Shown here piece after piece: positions 1-9,452 of a DNA stretch of 64,000 bases (within the stretch, counting starts at the first letter, position 1; each line of letters opens with the position of its first letter). The translations under genes were made by a program, and so were the position numbers. A model generated the notes under the pieces. It saw nothing but the letters and a program-made list of their open reading frames with translations, was not told the DNA's origin and made no database searches. This DNA comes from CAYOWQ01 sp964407695 (GTDB lineage Bacteria; Planctomycetota; Phycisphaerae; Phycisphaerales; SM1A02): positions 434,001 to 498,000 of the forward strand of contig CAYOWQ010000001.1 of NCBI GenBank assembly GCA_964407695.1, written 5' to 3'.

Positions 1-1
1 T

Positions 2-1276
2 CCGACGGATCCTGGTCAGAATGGCGGGGGCCCCGGCCCTGGACAGGGCGCAAACCCAGGTCCGGTTGCCGGCTTCAGCATTCCGACAGGCGTTTCGGTC
101 GGTGTAGGCGTGAAGCCCGCCGGGATCACCGACATTGATTTCGACTCCGACGGAGATCCTGACATGGCCGTCACAGTCGACAACCCCGATCGTGTCCAAT
201 TCCTGGTCAACGCCGGCGGCGCATTCAGCCTTGGTGGTGTGATTCTCCTTCCTGTGTCGTCCAGTCCGGATTCGCTTGTCTCTGGCGATCTGGATGGCGA
301 TGGTGACGCCGATCTTGCTGTCACGCTGAAGGACAACAATCAGGTCATGGTTCTCTTGAACTCCGGTGGACTCTTCGCCTCGGCGGGTACGTTTGCCACG
401 GGCTCGGAACCGCGCGGTCTCGCCATTGGCGACGTCGACGGCGATGGCGATCTTGATCTGGCCGTCGCCAACCGATTCTCTGATTCCGCTACCGTGGGCA
501 TGAACAATGGATCCGGCTCCTTCACCGCGATCTCACTCGCTGCAGGGGCTCAACCGCGTGCCGCGGCCATCGGCGACGTCGACGGGGATGGGAATGGCGA
601 GGTCATGGTCTCCAATCATGACAGCCGCACCATCACGGTGTTTGAGCATCAGACGCGCAACACCTTTGCCGTTCGAAACACCCTGAATGTTGGCGGACTC
701 GTGCGTCCGGAAGGCGTCATTGCCGCCGACCTGAATGGTGATGGTCTGGCCGACATTGCCGCCGCGACCAACGGCGACAACCCCGCCTTCGAAACGGTGA
801 CGGTCTTCCTGAGCGACGGAACTGCGTTCGGCGCGCCGGCGTTCTATAAGACTGACGGCACCAATACGTCGAATCTCAATGTGGCCGATCTCGATTGCGA
901 TGGCAGCCTCGACATCATCACCACCAACGAAGTCTCCAACAATGTGTCGCTTCTCGCCAACAGTGGCGCTGGTGTCTTCGGTCCGGCGATGCTGCTGCCC
1001 ACCGGAACGACCCCGCAGGCCGTTGCCGTCGGCGACTTTGATGGTGACTCAGATTCCGACTTCGCGACCGCGAATCGTGACAGCAACAATGTCACGGTCT
1101 TCACGAACGACAGTTGCTCCGCGATTCCCGGAGACCTGAACGGTGACGGCGCCGTTGATGGTTCCGACCTCGGCTTGCTGCTTGCAGACTGGGGCAACGC
1201 GGGTGCCGGCGATCTCAATGGTGACGGCACCACCGACGGTGCCGACCTTGGACTCCTCCTCAGCTACTGGATGTAA
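2..1276 (+). CDS. FG-GAP/VCBS beta-propeller protein with dockerin-like tail (5' partial)
   Basis: The reading frame is already open at base 2, so the gene starts outside the window; 424 residues are visible. About seven repeats carry Asp-rich calcium loops such as DVDGDGDLDLAV and DLDGDGDADLAV, the FG-GAP/VCBS signature, enough for one seven-bladed propeller. The last 50 residues hold two dockerin-like loops (GDLNGDGAVDGSDLGLLL and a second copy). Such proteins are normally exported and bind ligands or surfaces. A Gly/Pro/Asn-rich linker precedes the propeller. An intrinsic terminator follows about 60 bases after the stop. The ligand cannot be told from sequence. Confidence 0.9.
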   Translation, partial: PTDPGQNGGGPGPGQGANPGPVAGFSIPTGVSVGVGVKPAGITDIDFDSDGDPDMAVTVDNPDRVQFLVNAGGAFSLGGVILLPVSSSPDSLVSGDLDGDGDADLAVTLKDNNQVMVLLNSGGLFASAGTFATGSEPRGLAIGDVDGDGDLDLAVANRFSDSATVGMNNGSGSFTAISLAAGAQPRAAAIGDVDGDGNGEVMVSNHDSRTITVFEHQTRNTFAVRNTLNVGGLVRPEGVIAADLNGDGLADIAAATNGDNPAFETVTVFLSDGTAFGAPAFYKTDGTNTSNLNVADLDCDGSLDIITTNEVSNNVSLLANSGAGVFGPAMLLPTGTTPQAVAVGDFDGDSDSDFATANRDSNNVTVFTNDSCSAIPGDLNGDGAVDGSDLGLLLADWGNAGAGDLNGDGTTDGADLGLLLSYWM

Positions 1277-1334
1277 CAGGTCCTTCAGCCATTCGGTCTG
1301 AAGCGAGTTCGACTCAATCGCTCTTTTCACTTCA

Positions 1335-1365
1335 GCGAGCCCGTCGCGCGTTGCGGCGGGCTCGC
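1335..1365 (+). terminator. Intrinsic terminator after the FG-GAP gene
   Basis: A GC-rich inverted repeat with arms GCGAGCCCG and CGGGCTCGC is followed by TTTCAATTT. It lies about 60 bases after the stop codon of the FG-GAP gene on the same strand. The T tract is imperfect. Confidence 0.65.
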
Positions 1366-1366
1366 T

Positions 1367-1867
1367 TTCAATTTGTCGGTGCACACTGGGAGAACCTCCC
1401 GTCGGAAGGTTATGTCTCGGGTCGCCTTGGACTCGCATAAGTCGACCAACTCCTCCACGACGCAGCCGAAGAGTTGTGGCGATCCAATCAGGTGTGCCAA
1501 CGCAGGACCGGCGGGTCACGAGGTCGTGGATGCTTCGCCACCGTGCGTCGTGAGATCGACGTTGACGCCCGGGCGACGCTGAGCACCGACTCCACTGCCT
1601 TCCCTTGAGGACAGCACGATGACTGCTCGACATCCCGCCAAGGTTCTCCTTCCGGGGTAGCGGTGCGACGATCGACCGTTCCTTGTCGAACATGTTGAAT
1701 GATCTCATCGGGCGCCTCCATCACTCATGAGGCACGATGACTGATTGCCTCCACGCCTTTGCGCCATTGAAGTCGCACCGTATGAATGATGAGTCAGAGA
1801 AGGCCGTGGGGAATAGATCGAACGGTCTGGGCGACACGACTGTCGCCGGTAGCGTGCGGAGAATCGC
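1367..1867. other. Non-coding gap, nothing recognisable
   Basis: About 500 bases lie between the terminator of the FG-GAP gene and the end of the SMP-30 gene on the minus strand. Short open frames on both strands have no plausible domain, no good ribosome binding site and low-complexity Arg/Ser-rich translations. I see no tRNA, repeat or insertion-sequence end here. Confidence 0.5.
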
Positions 1868-3526
1868 CTAGTTATTGCGGGAGAAGTCAATAGCTCTCGC
1901 GCCTGAAACCAGCAGCCGAAGTCGATACACCGCGGAGCGTGCGGTGAGGTACAGCGTTCGTCGGTCCTCGTCGCCCCATGCAAGATTGGCGGCCAACTGC
2001 GGCGTCTTGATCATTCCGAGGTGTTTGCCGAGAGGCGAGATGATCCAAACGCCTCCGGGCCCGCTGCAATACAGATTCCCGCCGGCATCGACCTTGAGAC
2101 CATCGAGGGCCTCTTCGCCCGGGGCCGACGTCATGTCGAAAAAGACAACTCCATTGGAAAGCGATCCGTCTTCCCCGACTTGGTATCTCATGATGATCTT
2201 GCGATCAGAATCCCAGTTGGTGACATAGAGCAACCTCTCATCCGGAGAGAACGCAATGCCATTGGGGCCACGCAGGTCAGAGGAGATCAGCTTGAGCGAG
2301 CCGTTCTTCAGGCAATAGACGCCGAAATCATCAAGCTCGCGCATGGGGTCGTCATAGACACTCGGAAGGCCGAATGGCGGATCTGTGAAGAACAGAGTTC
2401 CATCGGAGCGATACACGAGGTCATTGGGACTGTTGAGGCGCTTCCCAAGAATCCGATCAGCGAGGACGTCTGTACGTCCCTGGGAATCCAGTCGAACAAT
2501 GCGGCGATTGCCATGCTGATTGATGGTCAGTCGACCCATGGGATCGAGTGCCAATCCATTCGAACCAGGTTGGTGGTAGCGTGAGACATCATCGCCGTCA
2601 TAGCCGCTCTGCTCAAGAAAGACCTGGAGGCCATCCGCCGGCGACCAGCGATAAATCCTGTTGGCATTTGGATCGCTGAAGAGCAGATGGCTCGATTCGA
2701 AGGTGGTCGCCGGGACCCAGACAGGTCCCTCGCCAAACTGGAGACCTTCGACAATCTGTTCGACAACGGTTCCTTGAGAAACGATGGAATCCAAGGCGCG
2801 ATCGACCCGGACGATCTCGGCATCAACCGGCATTGGCGCTACGGCATGGGCGTGCGGAAAAAGTTCGACCTTCGCATGTCGAATCCAGATGAAGTTTTCG
2901 GGGGCCGCCGAGATGGGTCCGTTGATACCGAAGACTGCAACCTCGATCCGCTGGCCCGGCATGATGCCGTCGCTCAGGACCACCCGGTTCGGGCGGTTCC
3001 ACCCGGTGATCAAGTTGTCATTCGGACGATTCAGAGTTCGCGACAGGGTCCCGTTGATCCACACCTCGGCATAGTCATCAACGGTCAAATCGAGTACGGC
3101 CGCCATGCCGGAGGCATCGAATCCGTTAACCGTCGACGGCATCGTCAGCGTGGTTCGATACCAATTGAAACACACCTTGCCATTGGCCCTGCGGAGCGAG
3201 AGCGAATCTGCCGGGATCGTGGCCCACGAGGAATCATCGAATCCAGCGACTCCTGCCTTCGGCTCAATGTCATAGGTCGAAACCTCCTGCCCGGTGGGCT
3301 TCTGATCCGGTCCGGGAGCGTTGAATGTCGCATCGACGATCCGGACGTCGTGGTATTTCCACGATGCTTCAAATTGCTTCATTCCTTCGGTGGTCATCAG
3401 ATCGACCGTGGTCGCAGGAATGCCGGTCGGAACACCAGCGCCGAAGGCGCCATGTTGGATGGTGAGGCAACCGAAGCTCAGCATGAGGACTGCTGGTTGA
3501 GAAAGTGCACGGGAGCAGCGAGGCAT
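1868..3526 (-). CDS. Secreted SMP-30/gluconolactonase-like protein with N-terminal beta-sandwich
   Basis: The product has 552 residues. I chose the ATG at 3526 because GGAG lies 6 bases upstream and it opens a signal peptide (MPRCSRALSQ, then a hydrophobic core ending near HGAFGAG); the open frame extends further but without coding character. Residues about 40-240 resemble a galactose-binding-like beta-sandwich (WYRTTLTMP, DDYAEVWING). Residues about 260-545 are an SMP-30/gluconolactonase propeller, with GPVW, NGLALDPMGRL, NSPNDLVYRSDGTLFFTDPP and GPNGIAFSPDERLLYVTNWD. The family hydrolyses sugar lactones using a divalent metal. Neighbouring glucose-oxidising enzymes fit a gluconolactone substrate, but that is inference. 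Confidence 0.88.
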   Translation of the reverse strand: MPRCSRALSQPAVLMLSFGCLTIQHGAFGAGVPTGIPATTVDLMTTEGMKQFEASWKYHDVRIVDATFNAPGPDQKPTGQEVSTYDIEPKAGVAGFDDSSWATIPADSLSLRRANGKVCFNWYRTTLTMPSTVNGFDASGMAAVLDLTVDDYAEVWINGTLSRTLNRPNDNLITGWNRPNRVVLSDGIMPGQRIEVAVFGINGPISAAPENFIWIRHAKVELFPHAHAVAPMPVDAEIVRVDRALDSIVSQGTVVEQIVEGLQFGEGPVWVPATTFESSHLLFSDPNANRIYRWSPADGLQVFLEQSGYDGDDVSRYHQPGSNGLALDPMGRLTINQHGNRRIVRLDSQGRTDVLADRILGKRLNSPNDLVYRSDGTLFFTDPPFGLPSVYDDPMRELDDFGVYCLKNGSLKLISSDLRGPNGIAFSPDERLLYVTNWDSDRKIIMRYQVGEDGSLSNGVVFFDMTSAPGEEALDGLKVDAGGNLYCSGPGGVWIISPLGKHLGMIKTPQLAANLAWGDEDRRTLYLTARSAVYRLRLLVSGARAIDFSRNN

Positions 3527-3548
3527 GGAGTTCTCCGTTGAGTGAATC

Positions 3549-4490
3549 TCAGTGTGACGTGATGGGTTTGACCACAAAGTAGGTGAACGGTTGACCGCCG
3601 GAGAGGTCCTTGAACCAATGGGGAATACCGGCCGGCACGACGACAACATCCCCAGCATTGAGAATCTGAGTGTTGCCGTTGACGATCGAATCACCTCGAA
3701 TCTCGCCGGGGGCGGTGGTTGCACCATTGACCACCGTGCCGCCAGTCACAAACTCGGCGGATCCGCTGACGACGTAAACGATGTCGGTCTCATCGAGGTG
3801 GACCTCGGCTTGTCCCGGCCGTTCCCGCCGGCTTGCGTGAATCTTGAATTCGTTGTTCTCAAGGAGAGGTCTGCCGACAGAAAACGCTGAATTGACCTCT
3901 TCGGCGGAGAGGTAGGTTACTTCTGCCGACATCGGCATCGTTCCAGCGGCCTGTCGACTTTCACCGGAATCCGAAGGGGAGTCCACAGCGTTGGCCGCGA
4001 TGATGGCAAGTTCCTCGTCCTGCTGAGCGCTGGAAGCGCCGCTGACGCCGATCGCGCCGATGACCTCGCCGCCAACGACGATCGGTACACCACCCTGGAG
4101 CGGTGTGAAATCAGGCAGGGCGGTCATGGCCGTGCGACCCTTGGCAATGATCTCCTCGAACGCACGCGTAGGCTTCTTGAATATCGCAGCGGTGCGAGCC
4201 TTGCCGATGGAAATGTTGGCTCCGGCGGCGAAGGTTGAATCAATTCGTTCCAGGGCCACAAGGTTGCCACCCTGATCAACCACGGCAATTACTCCGCCAA
4301 CATGGAGGCGGGCGGCCTCCGCCTTGGCCGCGTCGATGGCTCTCAGGGCACCTGCGAGTGTGATCGTCTGCGTTGGTGCGATCGAGGCGGAAGACACGTT
4401 GTGTTCTGAGGATTGTGCCTGCGAGCTTGCAAGAATCGCTGAAATCGAGAGCATGCCGGCGGACAAGAGTCGTGATCGTTTGATGTTCAT
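3549..4490 (-). CDS. Exported GlcG/HbpS-like domain fused to a cupin
   Basis: The product has 313 residues. The ATG at 4490 follows AGGAG and starts a signal peptide (MNIKRSRLLSAGMLSISAIL). Residues about 45-170 match the GlcG/HbpS (haem-degrading) fold, with GGVIAVVDQGGNLVALER, TAAIFKKPTRAFE and the PLQGGVPIVVGGEVIGAIGVSG block. Residues about 190-313 are a single cupin barrel with metal-type residues in EVHLDETDIVYVVSG and VPAGIPHW. HbpS-type domains bind haem or small ligands; cupins often bind metal and a small acid or sugar. The stop is 22 bases upstream of the SMP-30 start codon, so the two are probably cotranscribed. Confidence 0.85.
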   Translation of the reverse strand: MNIKRSRLLSAGMLSISAILASSQAQSSEHNVSSASIAPTQTITLAGALRAIDAAKAEAARLHVGGVIAVVDQGGNLVALERIDSTFAAGANISIGKARTAAIFKKPTRAFEEIIAKGRTAMTALPDFTPLQGGVPIVVGGEVIGAIGVSGASSAQQDEELAIIAANAVDSPSDSGESRQAAGTMPMSAEVTYLSAEEVNSAFSVGRPLLENNEFKIHASRRERPGQAEVHLDETDIVYVVSGSAEFVTGGTVVNGATTAPGEIRGDSIVNGNTQILNAGDVVVVPAGIPHWFKDLSGGQPFTYFVVKPITSH

Positions 4491-4565
4491 CGTGGTTCTC
4501 CTGGGGAGGTGATTGATCGCGGTGGGGCTGCACGCGGCCCCACCGCATTCATGGATCGGGCACTG

Positions 4566-5363
4566 TCAATGAACAGGGACTTCAAACTCCGCTTCGCCGA
4601 GGAGGGCTTCAGCCCAGGCACACCAGATCTGCACCTTCTTGACGTCGGGGATGTAGGAGGGCACGCGAATGGACTTGTGGACCACATCGCCCTTGGTCAC
4701 CAGCCGATCAAGCAGATATGAGTTGCCGGCCGAGTCAACGATTCTCCAATGCGGCGCGGGCGCGTCGGGTACCTTGAAGTCATCTGAGAGCGTCAGCATG
4801 GTCGACCCATTCTCATGGGAATTGCGGACAGTCCCGACGTTGGCTTTGACGCCGCGGAAGCTGCTTGAGACTTGTTCGCCGGCGGCCGATGTGAGATCAA
4901 GAGCAGAATCGAATGTCGTTTCGCCGAGAACCGTTTCAGCGAAGGCGCACCAGATTTGAACCTTGGAGATACTGTGGACATAGGGTGGCACGACGATGGT
5001 CCGATTCAGCTTCTCGGGGGCGCTGCCGTTCATGCCCGCGCTCATCGAATTTCCATCCTTCACCATGAGGCGTTGTAGGAGGAACACATTTCCGCTGGTA
5101 TCGACGATCTGCCAGTGTGGCGCGGGGGCGTCTGGAGTCTTGAAGTCATCGGAGAGCGTGAGCAGGTTCTGTCCGTCCTTGACGGAATGCATGACCCGGC
5201 CCGAGTTCGCCTTCGGGCCCTGAAAGGTCTTGGACGTGTGAGTCATCGAGTGACTGGCCATGGTCCCTTCTGGGGCCGGGGCGGCGGCCGCAGCAACCGC
5301 GAATCCGGCTGTAGCGATGACGAGTGATGAGGCAAGAGCTGTGTGAGCAAGCGCACGAAACAT
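4566..5363 (-). CDS. Exported protein with two divergent DM13-like domains
   Basis: The product has 265 residues, with a signal peptide (ALASSLVIATAGFAVAAAAA) and AAAGGA upstream of the ATG. Two repeats, about residues 48-160 and 165-265, share LTLSDDFK, PDAPAPHW, a VPPY/VPSY strand, and KVQIWCAFAE or KVQIWCAWAE near the end. This is the layout of the DM13 domain, whose conserved WC motif is proposed to serve in electron transfer. The copies differ from those at 10706-11584, so this is a divergent subtype. It lies upstream of the GlcG-cupin and SMP-30 genes on the same strand. A redox role is inferred. Confidence 0.7.
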   Translation of the reverse strand: MFRALAHTALASSLVIATAGFAVAAAAAPAPEGTMASHSMTHTSKTFQGPKANSGRVMHSVKDGQNLLTLSDDFKTPDAPAPHWQIVDTSGNVFLLQRLMVKDGNSMSAGMNGSAPEKLNRTIVVPPYVHSISKVQIWCAFAETVLGETTFDSALDLTSAAGEQVSSSFRGVKANVGTVRNSHENGSTMLTLSDDFKVPDAPAPHWRIVDSAGNSYLLDRLVTKGDVVHKSIRVPSYIPDVKKVQIWCAWAEALLGEAEFEVPVH

Positions 5364-5408
5364 CGATTCGGTCCTTTCGAAGAGATTGTGTGTGTTGAGC
5401 GCCCTGCC

Positions 5409-5636
5409 TTATGCAGGTACGGCTTCAGTGGATTGACGACAGAGATCCTTGAGCGATTCCTCGAAGATTCGCTCGGCCTCGATCTGATTGACGGCTTCGT
5501 TGCCGCCGAAAAGGCGGCCGAGATGACCTGCGATGGCCTGGGTCACCAACTCGGTGACGTCAAGATGCAGGTGTCGGGCCGCAAGCGGGCGAATGACAAT
5601 CCGATGGGTACGCCGGGATAGGAGGGGAGGATTCAC
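5409..5636 (-). CDS. Small hypothetical protein, start uncertain
   Basis: A 75-residue frame beginning at GTG 5636; a longer frame reaches 5744 but its first part lacks coding character. The C-terminal 50 residues (HLDVTELVTQAIAGHLGRLF, then an Ile/Glu-rich helix) look like real amphipathic helices rather than a shadow. It lies 46 bases upstream of the DM13-like gene on the same strand. I recognise no family and see no clear ribosome binding site. It could be a relic of a longer gene. Confidence 0.35.
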   Translation of the reverse strand: MNPPLLSRRTHRIVIRPLAARHLHLDVTELVTQAIAGHLGRLFGGNEAVNQIEAERIFEESLKDLCRQSTEAVPA

Positions 5637-5762
5637 GCCCACTGTGATGGACCGCACCCGCGATGGGTTACATGATGCGTCCAGGTGTCCGGATTGATTT
5701 TTGCTTCGGTAACCCCGGGACCGCGTGGAACATCCCATTGGCATCTCACCCAGGAGCCAAGC

Positions 5763-6881
5763 ATGAAAGCCATTGCCGTGTACCCGGAACTGAAAGACAT
5801 TCGAGTAATCGACTGTCCTGAGCCTCGACTCACTTCACCGAATCAGGTCAAACTTCGCGCCGTCAACGTGGGCATCTGCGGCACCGACCGAGAGATTTGC
5901 TCATTCCACTATGGAGTCCCGCCGCGAGGGTCGAGTCACCTTGTCATCGGCCACGAGATGCTCGGCGAAGTGGTCGAGACCGGTTCGGGAGTCATGTCGC
6001 TTCATCGCGGAGACCTGGTGATTCCGATGGTACGTCGCCCGTGTCGGCACGACTGGTGCGTGGCCTGCCGGACGGGCCGCCAGGACTTCTGCTACAGCGG
6101 CGACTTCACGGAGCGCGGCATCAAGGAGATGCACGGATTCATGGGGGAATATGTCGTTGACGAGGAGAGTTACATGGTGAAGGTGCCGGCCCATCTCCGC
6201 GACGTCGCCGTGCTTGTTGAGCCGCTGACGATCGCCGAGAAGGCTCTGATTCAGGTCAGAGACGTTCAAAACCGCCTGCCGTGGACCTGCCCGGTCAAGG
6301 CCGGAGAGGCGGGAATCTCCCATCAATGCCATCGCGCTGTCGTGCTTGGGGCTGGGCCCGTTGGGCTTCTTGGAGCCATGGCGCTCAAGGCTGCAGGCTT
6401 TCAAGTCTGGGTCTACTCCCGAGAGGCAGCTCCGAATCATAAGGCCGACGTCTGTCAATCCTTCGGCGCGACCTATGTCTCCTCAACAGAGACCTCGGTG
6501 GAAGAACTTGTGTCAATGGTCGGCAACATCGATCTGGTCTATGAAGCCGTGGGGGCAAGCTCCCTCGCCTTCCAGGTGCTCGAAAAGCTCGGTACGAACG
6601 GCGTCTTTGTGTTCACCGGCGTGCCCGGACGCAAGGCGCCAATCGAAGTCGACACGGATCTGCTCATGCGGAATCTTGTGCTGAAGAATCAAGTTCTGTT
6701 CGGCACCGTAAATGCCGGACGCGACGCCTTTGAGGCGGCCATTCGAGACCTCGACCTGTTCATGTCTCGTTGGCCGGATGCGACTCGGGCGCTGTTCTCG
6801 CGAAGGCTTCGGATCGACGAAGCCCCGATGTCGCTTCGTGACGGCAGAGGGTCAATCAAGGATGTCATCACCTATGGCTGA
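5763..6881 (+). CDS. Zinc-dependent glucose dehydrogenase-like MDR protein
   Basis: The product has 372 residues. ATG 5763 is preceded by AGGAG and matches the family's N-terminus. Catalytic zinc ligands are seen in GICGTDRE (Cys) and VIGHEMLGE (His-Glu). A four-Cys structural zinc lobe lies in RRPCRHDWCVACRTGRQDFC. GIKEMHGFMGEYVVDEE is characteristic of archaeal-type glucose 1-dehydrogenases. The Rossmann motif VLGAGPVGLLGAMAL lies around residue 197. The family oxidises aldoses to lactones with NAD(P)+, consistent with the nearby SMP-30 protein. Its end overlaps the MIP channel start by 8 bases, indicating translational coupling. Confidence 0.85.
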   Translation: MKAIAVYPELKDIRVIDCPEPRLTSPNQVKLRAVNVGICGTDREICSFHYGVPPRGSSHLVIGHEMLGEVVETGSGVMSLHRGDLVIPMVRRPCRHDWCVACRTGRQDFCYSGDFTERGIKEMHGFMGEYVVDEESYMVKVPAHLRDVAVLVEPLTIAEKALIQVRDVQNRLPWTCPVKAGEAGISHQCHRAVVLGAGPVGLLGAMALKAAGFQVWVYSREAAPNHKADVCQSFGATYVSSTETSVEELVSMVGNIDLVYEAVGASSLAFQVLEKLGTNGVFVFTGVPGRKAPIEVDTDLLMRNLVLKNQVLFGTVNAGRDAFEAAIRDLDLFMSRWPDATRALFSRRLRIDEAPMSLRDGRGSIKDVITYG

Positions 6882-7749
6882 GTTGTTGGAAAAGCCTGCG
6901 CTGCCTCATCTGCACTGGCGGGAGTACTCCATCGAAGCGTTCCTGTTGGGGTGTTTCATGGTCTCCGCATCAGTGTTCGGAGTGTTGCTCTTTCACCCTG
7001 CCTCGCCGGTGGTCGGATTGATTCCCACAGAACTTATTCGACGGACCCTGATGGGCCTGGCAATGGGATCGACGGCCGTTGTGTTGATCTACTCGCCGCT
7101 CGGAATGCGAAGCGGGGCGCACATGAATCCGGCCACGACGCTGACGTTCTGGCGTCTTGGCAAGGTGCGAGGGCCTGACGTCGTGGGCTACCTGGCCGCT
7201 CAGTTCGTCGGAGGAGCGGCCGGGATGGCAGGGGCCACTCTGATATTGCACCGTTGGATCGCCCACCCGACAGTGCATCATGTATCAACGATTCCTGGCC
7301 GATTGACGGGGTCCGGGCTTGTTTTCGCGTGGCTCGCCGAAGCAGTGATCTCCGGAGTCCTGATGCTATTGGTCCTGATTTCCAGTAATCACGGCCGCTT
7401 GCACCGCTGGACTGGTGTTGTCGCAGGCTGCCTGGTCATGGTCTGGATCATCGTCGAGAGCCCGGTGTCCGGGATGAGCATGAATCCAGCTCGAAGCCTG
7501 GCTTCCGCCGTTGTCGACGGCCTGGGTGGGCCCGCCGGTCAAACCCTTTGGATCTACTTCACCGCTCCCGTGGCCGGAATGCTGGCCGCTTCTGCAACCT
7601 ATCAGCTCAGCGGCCGCCACCGGCAGGTGTACTGCGCCAAGCTCCACCACTCCCATCGCGGCCCTTGCATTTTCGCGTGTCGCTTTGATCACCTTGCCGG
7701 GTCTCGAACCGATTTGGCTGAAACTCTCACACGAATTCAGACATCCTAG
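6874..7749 (+). CDS. MIP-family channel (aquaporin/glycerol facilitator)
   Basis: The product has 291 residues with about six membrane helices. Two NPA half-loops are present, HMNPATT near residue 87 and SMNPARS near residue 206, the hallmark of the major intrinsic protein family. The ATG at 6874 overlaps the stop of the dehydrogenase; an ATG at 6862 is an alternative. The C-terminal tail is rich in Cys and His (CAKLHHSHRGPCIFACRF), which could bind a metal. Family members pass water, glycerol or small polyols. Coupling to sugar-oxidising enzymes suggests polyol or water flux, but specificity cannot be assigned. Confidence 0.9.
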   Translation: MAELLEKPALPHLHWREYSIEAFLLGCFMVSASVFGVLLFHPASPVVGLIPTELIRRTLMGLAMGSTAVVLIYSPLGMRSGAHMNPATTLTFWRLGKVRGPDVVGYLAAQFVGGAAGMAGATLILHRWIAHPTVHHVSTIPGRLTGSGLVFAWLAEAVISGVLMLLVLISSNHGRLHRWTGVVAGCLVMVWIIVESPVSGMSMNPARSLASAVVDGLGGPAGQTLWIYFTAPVAGMLAASATYQLSGRHRQVYCAKLHHSHRGPCIFACRFDHLAGSRTDLAETLTRIQTS

Positions 7750-7830
7750 GGATGACCTCGGCCCAAACAGCTTCGTCCGGCTGCCGGTGTGCGAGTGCTT
7801 GCACAATTCTCAAGGCGCAAACGGTGCAAC

Positions 7831-9429
7831 ATGCGAAACGATGACCATTACGACATCATCATCATTGGGACCGGCGCTGGTGGAGGCACCATCGCGTACA
7901 GCCTTGCCGGATCCGGCAAGAAGATCCTGATACTGGAACGAGGCGGATTCGTCCCGCGGGAAGCCGACAACTGGTCGAGCAAGGCGGCGGTGCTCGACGA
8001 GAAATATCACGCCCATGAACAGTGGGTGGACTCTGATGGCAAGAGGTTTTCTCCGGGAACGCACTACAACGTGGGCGGAAACACGAAGTTCTATGGCGCA
8101 GCGCTGTTTCGAATGCGCGAAGAGGATTTCGGTCACATTCGGCATCACGGAGGAATCTCCCCGGAATGGCCGATTTCGTACAACGATCTTGAGCCGTATT
8201 ACGCACAGGCGGAATGGCTCTATGAAGTCCGGGGTGAACGGGGGAGCGATCCCACCGAGCCGTGGGCGAGTTCGCCCTACGCGTATCCAGCCGTATCTCA
8301 CGAACCTCGGATGCAGCAACTTCATGAGCACTTTGCTTCGAAGGGGCTGAGCCCGTTTCATGTTCCCCTCGGCATCAGGCTTCACGAAGCGGACCGCATG
8401 AAGAGCCTTTGCGTGCGATGTCAGACGTGTGATGGATATCCATGCCTCGTCAATGCAAAATCTGACGCTCAGACCATGTGTGTGCAGCCGGCACTGCAAG
8501 AGCCGAATGTCACGTTGTTGACTGACGCCAAGGTCATCAAGCTCAAAACCGACGCCCGGGGTGGCCAGGTTGATGCGGTGGTGGTGGAGCGCCACGGCCA
8601 ACTCGAGGAATACCGGGCCGACATCGTGATTGTGTCATGCGGAGCGGTGAATTCAGCAGCCTTGCTGCTGCGTTCCCATTCGGATGTCCATCCGAATGGC
8701 CTCGCCAACTCGTCAGACTGCGTTGGCCGCCACTACATGGCCCACAACAACTCCGTCCTGTTCATGTTCAGCCGCCGAAGAAACCCGACGGTGTTCCAGA
8801 AGACACTCGCCGTGAATGACTTCTATCGGCCGTCGGAAGGTCCCTACGGATGGGAATTTCCGATGGGCCACATTTCGATGGTCGGCAAGTTTGATGGCCA
8901 TATGTTCAAGACCGGCGCTCCGCCCATGGCGCCCCTCTGGCTGCTCGAACAGATGGGGCGGCGATCGCTGGATTTCTGGATCACGTCGGAAGACCTTCCG
9001 CTGGCGGACAATCGAGTGAAGCTCTCGGCGGATGGCAGCATTCAGCTCAACTACACCGGGAGCAATCTCGAGGCCCATGATCGACTCGTGAAGACCCTTC
9101 GACAGATTCTGAAGGACTTCGACGGTGGTTGGAACTTCTTCAAGGGTGGCCGCGTTCCGCTTGCAGGTGTCGGCCATCAGTGCGGCACGCTCCGATTCGG
9201 CACCGATCCACGAACAAGCGTGCTTGACATCAACTGCAAGGCCCACGACCTCGACAACCTGTATGTCGTGGACGGAAGCTTCTTTCCATCCTCCTCGGCC
9301 GTGAACCCAGCCCTCACGATCATGGCCAATGCCCTTCGTGTCGGTGAGCACATTCAGAAGCGGCTTGGAATCGCCGCGTCTGCGGCCCGCGTGTCACTGC
9401 CTGCAGCCCGGCTGCCGGTCATCTCCTAG
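7831..9429 (+). CDS. GMC-family FAD oxidoreductase
   Basis: The product has 532 residues. The FAD Rossmann loop GTGAGGGT is at residues about 12-19, the glucose-methanol-choline N-terminal domain follows, and the C-terminal block GSFFPSSSAVNPALTIMANA supplies the active-site region; GHQCGTLRFG near residue 447 carries the expected catalytic His. A Cys cluster, CVRCQTCDGYPC, lies near residue 193 and occurs in bacterial GMC enzymes that act as dehydrogenases. No signal peptide is seen. ATG 7831 was chosen because it leads directly into the FAD fold. Likely substrates are sugars or alcohols. It sits between the MIP channel and a VOC protein. Confidence 0.9.
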   Translation: MRNDDHYDIIIIGTGAGGGTIAYSLAGSGKKILILERGGFVPREADNWSSKAAVLDEKYHAHEQWVDSDGKRFSPGTHYNVGGNTKFYGAALFRMREEDFGHIRHHGGISPEWPISYNDLEPYYAQAEWLYEVRGERGSDPTEPWASSPYAYPAVSHEPRMQQLHEHFASKGLSPFHVPLGIRLHEADRMKSLCVRCQTCDGYPCLVNAKSDAQTMCVQPALQEPNVTLLTDAKVIKLKTDARGGQVDAVVVERHGQLEEYRADIVIVSCGAVNSAALLLRSHSDVHPNGLANSSDCVGRHYMAHNNSVLFMFSRRRNPTVFQKTLAVNDFYRPSEGPYGWEFPMGHISMVGKFDGHMFKTGAPPMAPLWLLEQMGRRSLDFWITSEDLPLADNRVKLSADGSIQLNYTGSNLEAHDRLVKTLRQILKDFDGGWNFFKGGRVPLAGVGHQCGTLRFGTDPRTSVLDINCKAHDLDNLYVVDGSFFPSSSAVNPALTIMANALRVGEHIQKRLGIAASAARVSLPAARLPVIS

Positions 9430-9452
9430 ATCACTCAACAGGACTCCAGTTC

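Noticed and set aside
1373..1582. 69-codon open frame in the gap after the FG-GAP gene
   Set aside because: No ribosome binding site, no domain and Ser/Thr-rich low-complexity translation; probably chance.
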